Shown here: piece by piece, positions 31,313-42,518 of the stretch | How positions within the stretch are numbered: the stretch's first letter is position 1 | Layout of the letters: the number at the start of each line of letters is the position of its first letter | Source of the DNA: Streptomyces thinghirensis | GTDB lineage: Bacteria > Actinomycetota > Actinomycetia > Streptomycetales > Streptomycetaceae | DNA length: 64,000 nucleotides | Assembly: GCA_021502835.1 (NCBI GenBank) | Contig: JAKFGP010000051.1 | Coordinates: 1-64,000, forward strand | Direction: 5' to 3' | The notes under the pieces: generated by a model | Told to the model about the DNA's origin: nothing | What the model saw: only the letters and a program-made list of their open reading frames with translations | Database searches by the model: none | Program-made: the position numbers and the translations under genes

Positions 31313-33529
31313 TCAGGCCCGCTCGACCAGTTCGAGCGACTGGGCGGGGGTCGGGGCGTGGGGGCGTTCGTCAAACGGGACGATGGGCGGCAGGCTCTCT
31401 TCACCGAGGAAGACGCGTCGCACGACGCGTTCGGCTGCGTCCGTCGTCGAATTCGCAGAAACGCCGGCGGAAGGCGTCCCGGTCGCTCGGTCGTGTCCCG
31501 GCTGTCGTACTCGCCCGAGAGCGAGCAGCCGCAGCAGCTCCGCCTGGGTGGTGGCCACCGCGCCGGGCGGTTCCTGGAGCAGGTCGAAGTAGGTGCCGCG
31601 CACCGCGGAGTAGACGTCCCAGTCGGGGACGTAGCTGATGATCGGGCGGTCCAGTACGGCGTAGTCGAACATCGCCGAGGAGTAGTCCGTGATCAGGGCG
31701 TCCGCGGCGAGGTACAGCCCCCTCCACCCGGGGGTGCCCGGAGACGTCGACGATGCGGCCGGTGCGGCGCAGTTCGGCGACGTGCGGGAGCCGTCAGTAG
31801 TGCCGCCACCAGCAGGTCACGTCCGGCCCGAGTTCGTCGGCGATCCGGGCCAGGTCCAGCGGCGGGGTGAAGCCCGGCTGGTACTCGCGGTGCGTCGGCT
31901 GTAGAGGAACGCCTTGGCGCCGTCGGCCGTCCCAGCGCCGCGCGCGCCGCGCGCACGTCCTCGGACGTGGCGTTCACGGGGCGTCGTTGCGCGGGTAGCC
32001 GGTCTCCAGCGTCGTGTACGAGCAGGGGGTAGACCCGCTCCCAGATCACGGTCGAGAACCGGTTGGCACTGATGCTGAAGTCCCAGCGGTCGCACCGCTC
32101 CAGGAGCTTCTCGAAGTCCATGTCGGTGGAGGCCGGGAACCTCTGCTGGTCCAGGCCCATGGTCTTCAGCGGGGTGCCGGTGGGTCTGCACATGAACCTG
32201 GCCCTCCCGCTTCACCACGGAGTCCGCGAAGTTCACGTTGTTCACGAGGTACTTGGCGCGGGCCAGGGCCGCCCAGTACTCGCGCGAGCCCACCCGCACG
32301 ACCCGGCCGCCCTAGGCACCTGCGCCGCGTTCTCCGCGCGGACCGCCCACACGCGGCGCATGTGCGGGGCCAGCCGGGCCAGTTCGGCGTCGATGGCGGC
32401 GGGGTTGCAGGAGACGCTGCGGCTCCAGTAGGCGGAGAACAGCACCAGGTTGTCGTCCAGCGGCAGCCTGAGCTGGGACTGGTAGAACGCGCCCATGGCA
32501 CTGCGCTTGGACCGGTTGAGCGCGGTACGGGTGCGGGTCTTGACCCGCTGGCGGAACTTCACCGCCGCGAGCGCGCTCACCATGGTCGTGTACGCGTCGC
32601 GCTCCAGCATCCCGTACTTGTGACCGCGGCCCCCGGCGGGCCGGGTGAAGCCCTTGGGCAGGCGGGCGCGGTAGTCGGCCGAGGCGCGGTGGAAGAACTC
32701 CGCCCGCGCGTCCTGCGGCAGGCGGCCCGGGCGCTCCAGGACGGTCAGGTAGTGGTCGGCCATCTTGCGGAACAACGGGCCGCGCCACTGGGCGAGTTCC
32801 TCGTGCGCGTCGAGGTAGTCGAAGACCCGCTGGTACTGGTCGAAGACGTCGAAGTGCTTGCGGCTGACGGTCTTGAGGATGTTGCCGCCCTCGCGGCGCT
32901 GCCGGTAGCGCACGCAGACTCGGTCCAGTACGGCGATCCGCTCGGCGCTGATCAGGGAGCAGAACGTCCAGGGGGCGTCCTCGTAGTACCCGGGCGGGAA
33001 GGTGAGCCCGGTCCGGGTGACGAAGTCGCGCCGGTAGGCCTTGTTCCAGACGATCTGCAGCAGGTCGAGCAGCTTGGGGCGCTCGGCGAGGGAGAAGACG
33101 TCCGGGCCGTCCTGCTTGAGGAGATCGGCCCGCAGGTTCGGGCGGACCCTGCCGTCCCAGTAGGTGCGGGGCGTAGTCGAAGACCAGAATCTCGGGATTG
33201 TCCGTGGCGTCGAGCCGGTCGCGAATGGCGGACAGGGCACCGTCGGACAACGTGTCGTCACTGTCCAGGAACAACACGTAATCGCCCGTGGCCTTTCCAG
33301 TCCCGCGTTGCGCGCACGCCCCAGGCCCACGTTTTCCGTGAGGTGAATCACATGAATCCGGGAGTCCCGTTTCGCGTACTCGTCGAGAATGGCCCCTGAC
33401 CCGTCCGGCGAACAGTCGTCGACCGCGATGATCTCAAAGTCCGTGCAGTCCTGTCCGAGTACGGAGTCAAGGCACTCGGGCAGATAGCCCTGCACCTTGT
33501 ACACGGGGACGACGAGAGAGTTTGGGCAT
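31313..33529 (-). CDS. Second GT2-TagF fusion protein
   Basis: The start is ATG 33529 (MPKLS, then VVVPVYKVQGYLPECL after an indel) and the stop at 31313 follows LELVERA. The length is about 738 residues. The N-terminal GT2 domain shows DDCSPDGSGAILDEYAK, NVGLGRARNAGLE and VLFLDSDDTLSDGAL. A linker of about 200 residues follows (YRQRREGGNILKTVSRKHF). The TagF-like domain has QTHHGTPLKTMGLD, ETGYPRND, LYSPTHREYQ, ALITDYSSAMFDYAVLDRPI and YFDLLQEPPGA. It lacks the long beta-rich middle of its neighbour. The neighbour starts 23 bases downstream, so the two are probably co-transcribed. Indels lie near 31440, 31725, 31795, 31995, 32195 and 33290. Confidence 0.9.
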
Positions 33530-33871
33530 CCTTACAACCTGTTCGAGAACTGACCACGGGACCGCGGGCTGGGACCGGAACGCGTTCCGGGCGCCGTTGG
33601 GGCCTGGAGCGCGCCGCCGCATCAGCGTAAAGGATTCACGCGGAGTTTCCGCTGGCACGGTAGTCGGACCGTCTGTGCCCTGTCACAGCGGGAAATGGCC
33701 GGGGCGGAGGCCCGAATCCATCGCTTCGAAGCGGCTGGAGAACTTTCCTCACATTCGGCCCCCTGTCCTCTTTATTGACTTCCGTCATCTTCCGCCCCAT
33801 GTGCCCGACTCGATTTTCCGGGGCGCACGGACGAGTCTGCACCCAGAGACAGAGACCTGGGAGGCATGAGG
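33530..33871. promoter_or_regulatory. Divergent control region between the TagF fusion operon and galE
   Basis: This stretch of 340 bases has no gene I can support. It is less GC-rich at 33660-33800 and contains TTTATTGACTTCC near 33770, a possible -35 element for galE. No repeat or riboswitch-like structure is evident. Confidence 0.4.
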
Positions 33872-34847
33872 ATGAGCTGGCTGGTCACGGGCGGAGCCGG
33901 GTACATCGGAGCGCATGTGGTGCGCGCCCTGGCCGACGGCGGTGAACGCGTGGTCGTGTACGACGACGACCTGTCCACCCAGGCAGCACCGACCGCGTGC
34001 CCGACGGGGTGCCGCTGGTCGTCGGCAGCGTGCTGGACCGGGCGGCGCTGGAGGACGCGATTCGTGACCATGCTGTGACAGGTGTGGTGCACATCGCGGC
34101 CAAGAAACAGGTCGGGGAGTCGGTGGAGCGGCCGCTCCACTACTACCGGGAGAACGTGACGGGCCTGGCGACCCTCCTGGAGGCCATGACGTCGACCGGC
34201 GTCGGCCGCCTCGTCTTCTCCTCCTCCGCGGCCGTCTACGGCATGCCCGATGTGGACCTCGTCACGGAGGACACCCCTGCCTGCCGATGAGCCCCTACGG
34301 CGAGACCAAGCTGATCGGCGAGTGGCTGATCAACGCCGCCGCCCGGGCCCACGGCATCCGCGCGGCGTCCCTGCGCTACTTCAACGTCGCGGGCGCGGCC
34401 GCCCCCGAGCTGGCCGACTCCGGCGTCTTCAACCTCATCCCCATGGTCTTCGAGCGCCTGGAGGCGGGTGACGCCCCGCGCGTCTTCGGCGACGACTACG
34501 CTACGCCGGACGGCACCTGCGTACGGGACTACATCCACGTCGAGGACATCGCCTCCGCCCACCTCGCGGCGGTCCGGCGCCTGGCGGACGCCCCCGAGGG
34601 CACGTCGCTCACCCTCAACATCGGACGCGGTGAGGGCAGTTCCGTCCGGGAGATGGTGGACCGCATCCTCAAGGTCACCGGCAGGCAGGACATCGCCCCG
34701 CACGTGACCGAGCGCCGCCCCGGCGACCCGGCCCGCGTGGTCGCCTCCGCCCACCGCGCCCACGAGGAACTCGGCTGGTCGGCACGCCACGACCTGGACG
34801 ACATGATCGACCCCGCCTGGCAGGGCTGGCGCCACCACCACGGCTGA
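33872..34847 (+). CDS. galE: UDP-glucose 4-epimerase
   Basis: This extended SDR enzyme interconverts UDP-glucose and UDP-galactose (or the N-acetyl forms). I chose ATG 33872 over ATG 33866 because GGAGG lies seven bases upstream of it. The NAD motif is TGGAGYIGAH. The catalytic Ser is in SSSAAVYGMPD and the YxxxK in SPYGETK (near 34290). The sugar-binding region includes LRYFNVAGA and TCVRDYIHVEDIASAH. The stop is TGA 34845-34847, about 325 residues. Indels lie near 33977 and 34277. It sits inside the wall-polymer island, so supplying galactosyl donors for the glycopolymer is a reasonable inference. Confidence 0.93.
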
Positions 34848-34946
34848 CCACGCGGCTGACCGACGAGGCTGACCGCCGGGTGGCGTAACGGGGCCGCCCC
34901 GGGGGTCGGGCCCTCGCGGGTCGAGGCCGGGTCAGGCCCCCGCGAG

Positions 34947-37233
34947 TCAGGCCCCCGGCGTGGGGCCCGCCGCGACTGCCCGCGGGCGCAGGGGGCCGCC
35001 CCCGGCGGATCGGAGCCCCGGCGCGCTGTCCGCCGTGGCTGCCCGCGGGCAGCGGTGCCGGCTGCTGTCGTGGGCCGGGGAGCGCGAGTTCCGTGGTGAG
35101 CCGCTCCGCCATCCGCGCCCGGTGTTCGCCGGCCGCCGCGCACAGCGCCCCCACCGCCCCGGCGAAGCGCCCTGGGACGGCGGCTCGGCCGGGCCCAGCA
35201 GGCGCAGGGCCAACGCGGCGCGCTCCTCGGCCAGTTCGTCGCGTTCCCGGGTGCCGGACCCGCGTCAAGCAGCTCCGGCACCCCGGCCGCGTCCGGCGTC
35301 AGCACGGTCGCCGCCGCCACCGTCGGGAACGACTTGCGGAACCCGTCCTCGGCCAGCCCGCTGGTGTTGGCCACCGCGGACGGCTTGCCGCTCGCCAGAA
35401 GTCGCTGATCACACTCGACACGTCACTGATCAGCAGGTCGGCCCGGTTGAAGCAGGCGTGGCAGCGGCGGCCGGGCGTCCGTGACGACCTGGTGCTCCCC
35501 ACCTCGGGCAGCGAAGCCCAGTACGCCCTCTCCCAGGCGGCCGTCGCCCGGGCCACGGCCCCGGCCCGCCCGGGCTCCGGCGCGGACCGGCGCAGCATCC
35601 AGCCGCATGGTCGGCGGCCGACCGGAAACCGGCAGCGGTGGAGCCGGTCCAGCTCCACCGTCCGCCGGGCCAGCTCAGCGGCCGTTGACGCCCCCGGCCG
35701 GGACCCGCTCCGCTCCCGGTTCGCCGCCCGCACCAGCTCCCCGGATGCGCAGATCGGCGGTCCCGGCCCGGCGGATCCACCGACCCCGTCAGCGGATGCG
35801 GCTTGTACAGCAGCCGGCACCCCCGGGTCCGCGAGCAGCGCCCGTAGCGAGGTTCTCGCCGGCCTCGACAACACCGACGTGTTGCCGGGGTTGCCGTCCC
35901 AGCCCTCCCACGTGGGCGCGTACAGGACGGTCGTGAACGCCCCCGGGGCGGGCGGCCCCGCGTACCGGCCGTACGGGCGTCCAGCTGCGGGCGGCCGATC
36001 TCCATCACGTCCTTGTCCTCGACGCCGACCTCCGCCAGCGCGTACCGCTCGCGCGCCGCAGGGCCGGCCACCCACCACCTCGTCGTACGCCTTCGCGTAC
36101 GGGTTGCACGAGGACAGCTTGTCGCTCTCCCCGTGGTTGACGAAGGCGTGCTTGATCGTGGGGATAGCGCAGGACCTGCGAGGTCTTCCCCGAGTTGGAG
36201 GGTGCAGGAGGACCCGGGCGTGGAGTGCTCCAGGCGCATCAGCGTGGACACCTTCGCTCAGGCACACGACCGATGTCGGTCGCCGCGATCCACGCTGCAC
36301 CATGAACCGCTCCCGCAGCACGATCACCGGCCGTCCCTCCAGCGCGCGAGGGGCTCCAGCCACATGTTGGCCTGGTAGGCCGAGGACGCCCCGCCCGAGA
36401 AGTACAGGGGCCGACGGTGGGCCGGTACTCCGCCAGCGCGCCTCGAACCAGTCGAGCACCTCCTGCTCGCCCGCGCCGGCCGGCGCCCCGGCAGCAGCCG
36501 CAGGGAGCGCGCCGGGGCCCGTCAGGCCACCGACAGGGACAGCGCGAGGCTCGCCGCACCGTACACCGGCGCGTCGGTGGCCGCCGTCGCCAGCAGCCCG
36601 GCCGCTCGCGCGGCAGGCCCGAAGGCCGCCAGCCGGTGCCCGGGACGGCGCAGCAGCAGCAAGGGCGCGCGGGGGTCCACAGCCGCAGCGCCGAGGGCCG
36701 ATGTTCCGGGTCACCACCGGGCAGCGTCCGGGTGCGCGGACCAGGACGGACACTGCCGGAGATCGCCCAGTGCGGCCCGGTAGAAGGCGAGCAGCCCGGC
36801 GACGAGGGGGCGTACACCGTCTCCCGGTGCTGCTCGCCGAGCCCGCAGCAGGCCCACTACGAGACAGAGGTCCGCAGCACGTGCCGCACCGTGATCGTCC
36901 GGCGTGCGACTTGGCGAACAGCGACACCATGCCCCGCTGCCAGCGGTACAGCACCGCCTCGGCGACCCAGCGAACCGGCGGTCGCCGCCAGGCAGCAAGT
37001 ACGTGGCGCGTGCGGCAGCAGCGCCCCACGCCTGCGCGGCGAGAAGGCGGCCGCCAGCACACCGAGGACGACAGCTTCACGGCCGCCGGAGGGGCGCAGA
37101 GTCGGCGGAGGAACGGCAGGCGGGGGGCGAACGGAAGGAACACCGGCATCGACAGGGCGACGGGGAAGACTGCGGCGGGGCAGGGATAGGGGCACTGCGG
37201 TCGCTCCAGGCTTGCTCGTCGCGCATCGGACAT
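34947..37233 (-). CDS. TagF-like glycerophosphotransferase family protein with hydrophobic N-terminal region
   Basis: The start is probably ATG 37233 or ATG 37226. The product of about 750 residues has several hydrophobic stretches in its N-terminal half (37150-36500). The C-terminal half resembles the TagF GT-B domain: HAFVNHGESDKLSSCNPYAK, AYDEVWVAGPAA, IGRPQLDART, LYAPTWEGWDGNPGNTS, LLYKPHPLTGSVDP and ADLLISDVSSVISDF, then GKPSAVANTSG. The 3' end is uncertain: the frame degrades after LTTELALPGP, and I place the stop at the TGA read at 34949-34947. The gene is among the most indel-damaged in the window. Confidence 0.72.
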
Positions 37234-37421
37234 CGGGTTAACGGCGGCCGACCCTCCGGACGCACGCGCGTGTTGACAGCCCCCTCGGCCCGGTGGGCGC
37301 CGCGGCCTCTCCAGACCCCCTGTCCCGCAGCCTGGACCGCGGCGCGGACGCGACCCGTTCGCGTAGATTGCCTGGCGAGCGCCCGGATCGGCGCGCGTCG
37401 ACGGGAGGGCGGGCGGCAACA

Positions 37422-38545
37422 GTGGCTGGGGCAAGGCAGGCCGGGGCGAGGCCCGCAGGATCGTCGTCAAGGTCGGTTCCTCCTCGCTGACCACCGCGGC
37501 GGGCGGCCTGGACGCCGACCGGGTCGACGCGCTCCGTCGACGTCCTGGCCAAGGTGCGGGGCGCGGACAAGAGGTCGTCCTCGTCTCCTCCGGCGCCATC
37601 GCCGCCGGGCTGGCCCCGCTGGGCCTGCGCCGCCGCCCCCGGGACCTGGCCCGCCAGCAGGCCGCCGCCAGCGTCGGCCAGGGCCTGCTGGTCGCCCGCT
37701 ACACCGCGTCCTTCGCCCGCTACGGCGTCCGTGTCGGCCAGGTGCTGCTGACCAGCGACGACGATGAGCCGCCGCGCCCACCACCGCAACGCCTCCCGCA
37801 CCCTCGACAAGCTGCTGGCGATGGGCGCGTTCCCCATCGTCAACGAGAACGACACCGTCGCCACCGACGAGATCCGCTTCGGCGACAACGACCGTCTCGC
37901 CGCCCTCGTCGCCCACCTGGTCCGCGCCGACCTGCGGGTGCTGCTGTCCGACGTGGACGGCGTGTACGACGGCGACCCGAGCAGGCCGGGCACCTCGCGG
38001 CTGGCGGAGGTGCGGGAGACGCCGATCCTCGCGGGCGTCGACATGGGCAGCGCGGGCAAGGCGGGCGTCGGCACCAGCGGCATGGTCACCAAGGTCGAGG
38101 CGGCCCGGATCGCCGCCGCCGCCGGCATCTCCGTGGTGCTGACCAGCGCGGTCCACGCGGCCGACGCCCTGGCCGGCAAGGACACCGGCACCTACTTCCA
38201 CACCACCGGCAAGCGCTGCCGCCGACCGGCTGCTGTGGCTCCAGCACGCCTCCACCCCGCAGGGGGCGCTCGTCCTCGACGACGGGGCGGTCCGCGCGGT
38301 CGTCGAGGGCCGCAAGTCGCTGCTGCCGGCCGGGATCGCCGGCGTCGAGGGCGAGTTCGCCGCGGGCGACCCGGTCGAGTTGCGGGACGGTGCGGGGCGC
38401 GCGGTGGCCCGGGGCTCGTCAGCTTCGACGCCAGCGAACTGCCCCGGCTGCTCGGCCGCTCCACCCGGGAACTCGCGCGTGAACTCGACCGGCGTACGAA
38501 CGCGAGGTCGTACACAGGGACGATCTGGTGATCCTGCACCCGTAA
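37422..38545 (+). CDS. proB: Glutamate 5-kinase
   Basis: ProB performs the first step of proline synthesis. GTG 37422 opens VAGARQA; the conserved frame RIVVKVGSSSLTTAAGGLDADRV follows an indel at about 37440. Kinase-fold motifs are VVLVSSGAIAAGL, VNENDTVATDEIRFGDND, LSDVDGVYDGDP and GVGTSGMVTKVEAARIA. The C-terminal PUA domain (38230-38545) has LVLDDGAVRAVVEGRKSLLPAGI. TAA at 38543-38545 ends VILHP. Indels lie near 37532, 37567, 37763, 38215, 38415 and 38490. proA follows about 730 bases on, with one small gene in between. Confidence 0.95.
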
Positions 38546-38682
38546 TGGGTCGAAACGTCCCCCGAATCGGCGGTGTACGTTCCCCCAAAACCGCCCGTGA
38601 TCTTGTGCGGCCTGCTCAACTTTCCTTCAGGGACAAGCCCGGCCGACCACCGGGCCGAGCCGTGTGCGTGAAGGAGGCCGTC

Positions 38683-39167
38683 GTGAGCGGAGTGCGCCCT
38701 GGAACGGCGGCGTCCCGCGGCCGCCCCGCAGCGGCTCCCGCAACAGCGTCCCGCCCGGCCGGCGAGGAGCGCGCCCTGACCAGCGTCGCGGCCGGCGACC
38801 GCTTCCGGGGCGAGGGAGCCCGAGCACACCCCCGCCTGTGGCACGTCACCCTCAGCGTCTCCGGCGCCCGGGCCCCGATCACCGAGGTCAGGCGCGCCCT
38901 GGAGCAACTCGCCCACGACCATCCCTTCCTGCTGACCAGCCGCTACGCCGACGACCACGCGGAGATCCGTACTGGGAGGAGGCCCGCGACCTGCACGCGA
39001 CGCCGCCGCCGTCGCCCTGCGCCTGTGGGGCGAGCACCGGCAGACCGCGGGCCCGCCACCCTGGGAGATCGTCGGCCTGGAGGTCATCGACCGCGCGACC
39101 CTACCACCAGCGCATCGCCGCCGGATACGGGCCGGCCCCGGCGACCCCGGTTGGAGTCCACCCATTC
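38683..39167 (+). CDS. Conserved small protein between proB and proA
   Basis: GTG 38683 is preceded by AAGGAGG, so the start is secure. The product of about 160 residues has a basic low-complexity beginning, then LWHVTLSVSGARAPITEVRRAL and EQLAHDHPFLLTSRYADDHA. These are followed by EIRYWEEARDLHDAAAVALRLW and PPWEIVGLEVIDR, ending near VGVHPF. No stop codon follows in frame close by, so I end the call where family-like sequence ends; an indel has probably removed the stop. No known catalytic motif is seen. It belongs to the constant proB-x-proA arrangement of Streptomyces. Confidence 0.75.
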
Positions 39168-39270
39168 GTCACCTTTTGGTCCGCGGTTGGCCCCCTTTGT
39201 TGCCGTCCGGGCCGTGTCTCGGGGTTTGGGACGACCGGTGGAGGCGCCGCGCAGCCTACTACGCTCCCCC

Positions 39271-40557
39271 ATGACCATGCTCTCGCCGTACGACTCGATG
39301 TCCCCGGTCACCCGGGCCGCCTACCGGGCCAAGTCCGCCGCGGCCGACCTCGCGGCCGCTGCCGCGGGCCGCGAAGGACGACGCGCTGCTCGCCGTCGCG
39401 GACGCGCTGGAGGTCCGTACCAGCGAGATCGTCGAGGCCAACGCCCAGGACGTGGCCAAGGCCCGCGCCGCCGGCACCAGCGAGGCCATCATCGACCGGC
39501 TCACCCTGACCCCGGAGCGGGTCCGCGCCATCGCCTCCGACGTGCGTGACGTCGTCGCGCTGCCCGACCCGGTCGGCGAGGTCGTGCGCGGCTCCACCCT
39601 CCCCAACGGCATCGACCTGCGCCAGGTCCGCGTGCCGCTCGGTGTGGTCGGCATCATCTACGAGGGCCGGCCCAACGTCACCGTCGACGCCGCGGCCCTG
39701 TGCCTGAAGTCCGGCAACGCCGTCCTGCTGCGCGGCTCCTCCTCGGCCTACCAGTCCAACACCGCCCTCGTCCGGGTCGTCCGCGACGCCGTGGGCGGGG
39801 CCGGCTGCCCGCCGACGCCGTGCAGCTGGTGCCCGGCGAGAGCCGTGAAGAGCGTGCGCGAGCTGATGCGCGCCCGCGGCCTGGTCGACGTGCTCATCCC
39901 GCGCGGCGGCGCCTCGCTGATCAACACGGTCGTCCAGGAGTCCACCGTCCCCGTCATCGAGACCGGCACCGGCAACTGCCACGTCTACGTCGACGCGCAG
40001 GCCGACCTCGACATGGCCGTCGACATCCTGATCAACTCCAAGGCGCAGCGCGTGAGCGTCTGCAACGCCGCCGAGACCCTCCTGGTCCACCAGGACGTCG
40101 CCGCCGACTTCCTGCCCCGCGCGCTGGACGCCCTCGCAGCGGCCGGGGTCACCGTGCACGCCGACGAGCGGGTGATGGCGTACGCCGAGGACTCCAAGGT
40201 GACGGCCGTCGAGGCGACGCCGGAGGACTGGAGACGGAGTACCTGTCGTACGACATCGCCGCGGCGGTCGTCGACTCGCTCGACAAGGCCGTCGAGCACA
40301 TCCGGCTGTGGACCTCCGGCCACACCGAGGCCATCGTGACGACCTCGCAGCAGGCGGCCCGTCGTTTCACCCAACTGGTCGACTCCACGACGGTGGCGGT
40401 GAACACGTCCACCCGTTTCACGGACGGCGGTCAGTTCGGTTTCGGCGCCGAGATCGGCATCTCCACGAGAAGCTGCACGCCCGCGGCCCGATGGGGGCTG
40501 CCGGAGCTGACCAGCACCAAGTACATCGTCACCGGTGACGGGCACGTACGGCGCTGA
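39271..40557 (+). CDS. proA: Gamma-glutamyl phosphate reductase
   Basis: ProA reduces gamma-glutamyl phosphate to glutamate semialdehyde with NADPH. The start is ATG 39271 ([13 protein letters not shown]) and the stop is TGA 40555-40557, 428 residues. Motifs are [52 protein letters not shown] and [19 protein letters not shown] with the catalytic Cys, and [17 protein letters not shown] near the end. Indels lie near 39370, 39806, 39842, 40230 and 40470. A short tandem repeat begins over its last codons. Confidence 0.96.
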
Positions 40558-40603
40558 CGGGCGCAGTACGGCGCTGACGGGCGCGTACGGCGCCGACGTG
40601 CGG
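40546..40603 (+). repeat. 19-20 bp tandem repeat over the proA stop codon
   Basis: Three copies of GTACGGCGCTGACGGGCGC begin at 40546, 40566 and 40585; the third is diverged. The first copy supplies the proA stop TGA and each perfect copy carries another TGA. Confidence 0.8.
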
Positions 40604-40764
40604 GTCGCTCGCCGACGGGCGGTCCGCGCGCGCGGTGCACGCCGGGGGCATATGTGGACGGCAGGCGCCCTCGGCCGCGCCCCTGAACCGATCGGGGCAT
40701 CTCACCCACCGGATGAATTCCCCGCCGTCTGCCCAAAACGACCTACCAGGTCTACTCTGGACCC

Positions 40765-41333
40765 GTGCCGGAGGACGTGGGGGGTAGGCCGTTCCCTGAC
40801 GGCTGGGAGCCCGACGACGATCACGACCATGGGGTGTCGGACGAAGAGTTCGCCTCCGTGGTCTTCGACGAGGCCTTCGTACAGGCGGCCGCGGTGCACG
40901 AGCCGACCGCCGTCGAACGCCTCCTGGCCGCCGCCCAGGCCAGAGCCGAGGCCAACGAGGCGGAAGCGGCCCGCCTGCCGCGGAAGAGCCGAGCGCTTCG
41001 ACGACGGGTACGGCGATTTCGGCCATGATCCCGACCTCGACGACCCGGACGACGACCGCGACCCCCTCGACCGCCCGTACGGCGCTCCCGCGGCGTACGG
41101 CAAGCAGGTCCGCTGGCACCGGCCCGTCGCCTGGGCGCTCGCCCTGATGATGGGCGTCGGCATGGTCGCGCTGGCCTTCATGGCCGTCTACCGGGGCGCG
41201 TCCTCGGGCAGCGGCACGCGGCCGGTGCCGCCACCCGCCTCGACCGGCCCCGAGCAGGGCGGCACCGTGACCCCCCTCGGCCTCCGCCGACTACTCGCAG
41301 CCCGCCGTCCCGGTCATTCCGCGCAGCCCCTGA
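40765..41333 (+). CDS. Single-pass membrane protein with SVVFDE motif (copy 1)
   Basis: The start is GTG 40765 (VPEDVGGRPFPDGWEP) and the stop is TGA 41331-41333, about 190 residues. The N-terminal cytoplasmic part carries SDEEFASVVFDEAFVQAA, then helix-forming TAVERLLAAAQARAEA. An acidic stretch full of Asp (DLDDPDDDRDPLDRP) follows, then the transmembrane helix WALALMMGVGMVALAFMAVY. A short Ser/Pro-rich outer tail ends VPVIPRSP. Its motif recurs in the next gene. Indels lie near 40988 and 41280. Its function is unknown. Confidence 0.8.
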
Positions 41334-41418
41334 CCTGCCGTCCTGCCGCCGGGAACCTGGCCCAACTTGACCTGCACCGGCGCGTTTACGCGACCTGCCG
41401 CAGACCTACCCTGAAGGT

Positions 41419-42492
41419 ATGGCAGGGCTTGGCGATCCGCCCGGAGGAACGCCCGAGGGCGCGCCCGGAGGCGGCGACGAAGAGTACCGATCCGTCGTCT
41501 TCGACGAGTCGTTCGTCCGCGCTGCCCGCCTCCAGGAGTTCTCCGCCCAGGAGCGCCTGACCGACCACGCGCCCGCCGTACGCCGCCGCACACCGTTGCG
41601 CCGGGCCGGACTGTCCCGTCAGGCGCTGGTCCTGGTCGTGCTGATCGCCGTCGCCTTCGGCACCGCCATCTACATGGGCGTACGGCACCCGTACCGGAGC
41701 CCCGACGCGCAGCGGGGCCGCGGGGCCGGTGCGGATGACCGTCGTCCCGCTCCGCCCCCGAGCACAGGGGTGCCCGGCGCCGACGACGTCGCGCACCTGT
41801 ACGAACACAGTCCCGCGGCGCACTTCCGGTCCGCGGCCGAGGGCGTCCCGCTGCCGGGGGCCCGGCGCACCGCGCACTTCTCGGACGACCAGGTGCTCAA
41901 CGCGCTGGACCACCGCCAAGAACTACATCGTCCGCTCGGCGCTCGACCCGGACGTGCTCGGCGGCGGAGAGGTCCGCTCGGTGCGGGTGTTGCTGGACCC
42001 GGACCAGCTCGACCAGTTCGACAAGAGCTTCGAGAAGCCCGTCGCGGACGGCCGGCACGCGCCCACCGGATGGCTGGTGCGCTTCGACCCGGCCCGTGCC
42101 GAGCTGGCCGACGCCGAGATCAGGGTGAACGGCGGCCTGCGGGCCGTGGAGAGCGACGCGTCCACGCTGGAGGTGACCGCCGACCACACCATGGTGTACC
42201 CGCTGCGGTCCGCCGGCGACGAGGGGCCGAGGCGTCGCTGTTCACCGTCCGGCGCGAGCTGCACTTCCGCTTCGACCGGGACGACCTGCGGCTGCACCAG
42301 ACACAGCTCGTCGCCGCCTACGTCCAGGCCGGACCGCTCTCCTGCGCCGAGGACTCGGCGAGCCACCTCCGCCCGCTGCTCGCGGGCCAGACGGCCGGGA
42401 CCGGCGCCCCCGCCGGCACCGACCCGTACACCACGGACAACGCCACGGCCCTGTGCGGCACCCTCGCGGCAGGCGCCCAGCCGAGGGTGTGA
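41419..42492 (+). CDS. Membrane protein with SVVFDE motif (copy 2) and extracellular domain
   Basis: The start is ATG 41419 (MAGLGDPPGGTPE) and the stop is TGA 42490-42492, about 357 residues. The cytoplasmic start has GDEEYRSVVFDESFVRAARLQ, matching the preceding gene. One helix (ALVLVVLIAVAFGTAIYMGV) leads to an outer domain of about 250 residues. That domain contains AHFSDDQVLNAL, KNYIVRSALDPDVLGGG, VRSVRVLLDPDQLDQFDKSF, VTADHTMVYPLR and LHFRFDRDDLRLHQTQLV. Two Cys (SCAED, LCGTL) may pair. No enzyme signature is recognised. Indels lie near 41720, 41750, 41910 and 42230. Confidence 0.82.
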   Translation: MAGLGDPPGGTPEGAPGGGDEEYRSVVFDESFVRAARLQEFSAQERLTDHAPAVRRRTPLRRAGLSRQALVLVVLIAVAFGTAIYMGVRHPYRSPDAQRGRGAGADDRRPAPPPSTGVPGADDVAHLYEHSPAAHFRSAAEGVPLPGARRTAHFSDDQVLNALDHRQELHRPLGARPGRARRRRGPLGAGVAGPGPARPVRQELREARRGRPARAHRMAGALRPGPCRAGRRRDQGERRPAGRGERRVHAGGDRRPHHGVPAAVRRRRGAEASLFTVRRELHFRFDRDDLRLHQTQLVAAYVQAGPLSCAEDSASHLRPLLAGQTAGTGAPAGTDPYTTDNATALCGTLAAGAQPRV

Positions 42493-42518
42493 GGGGCCGG
42501 CGCCGCCCGCACGTCCGC

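Noticed and set aside
25605..37233. Horizontally acquired island or phage
   Set aside because: No integrase, transposase, attachment repeats or clear composition shift is seen, and the obgE-island-proB order appears typical of Streptomyces.
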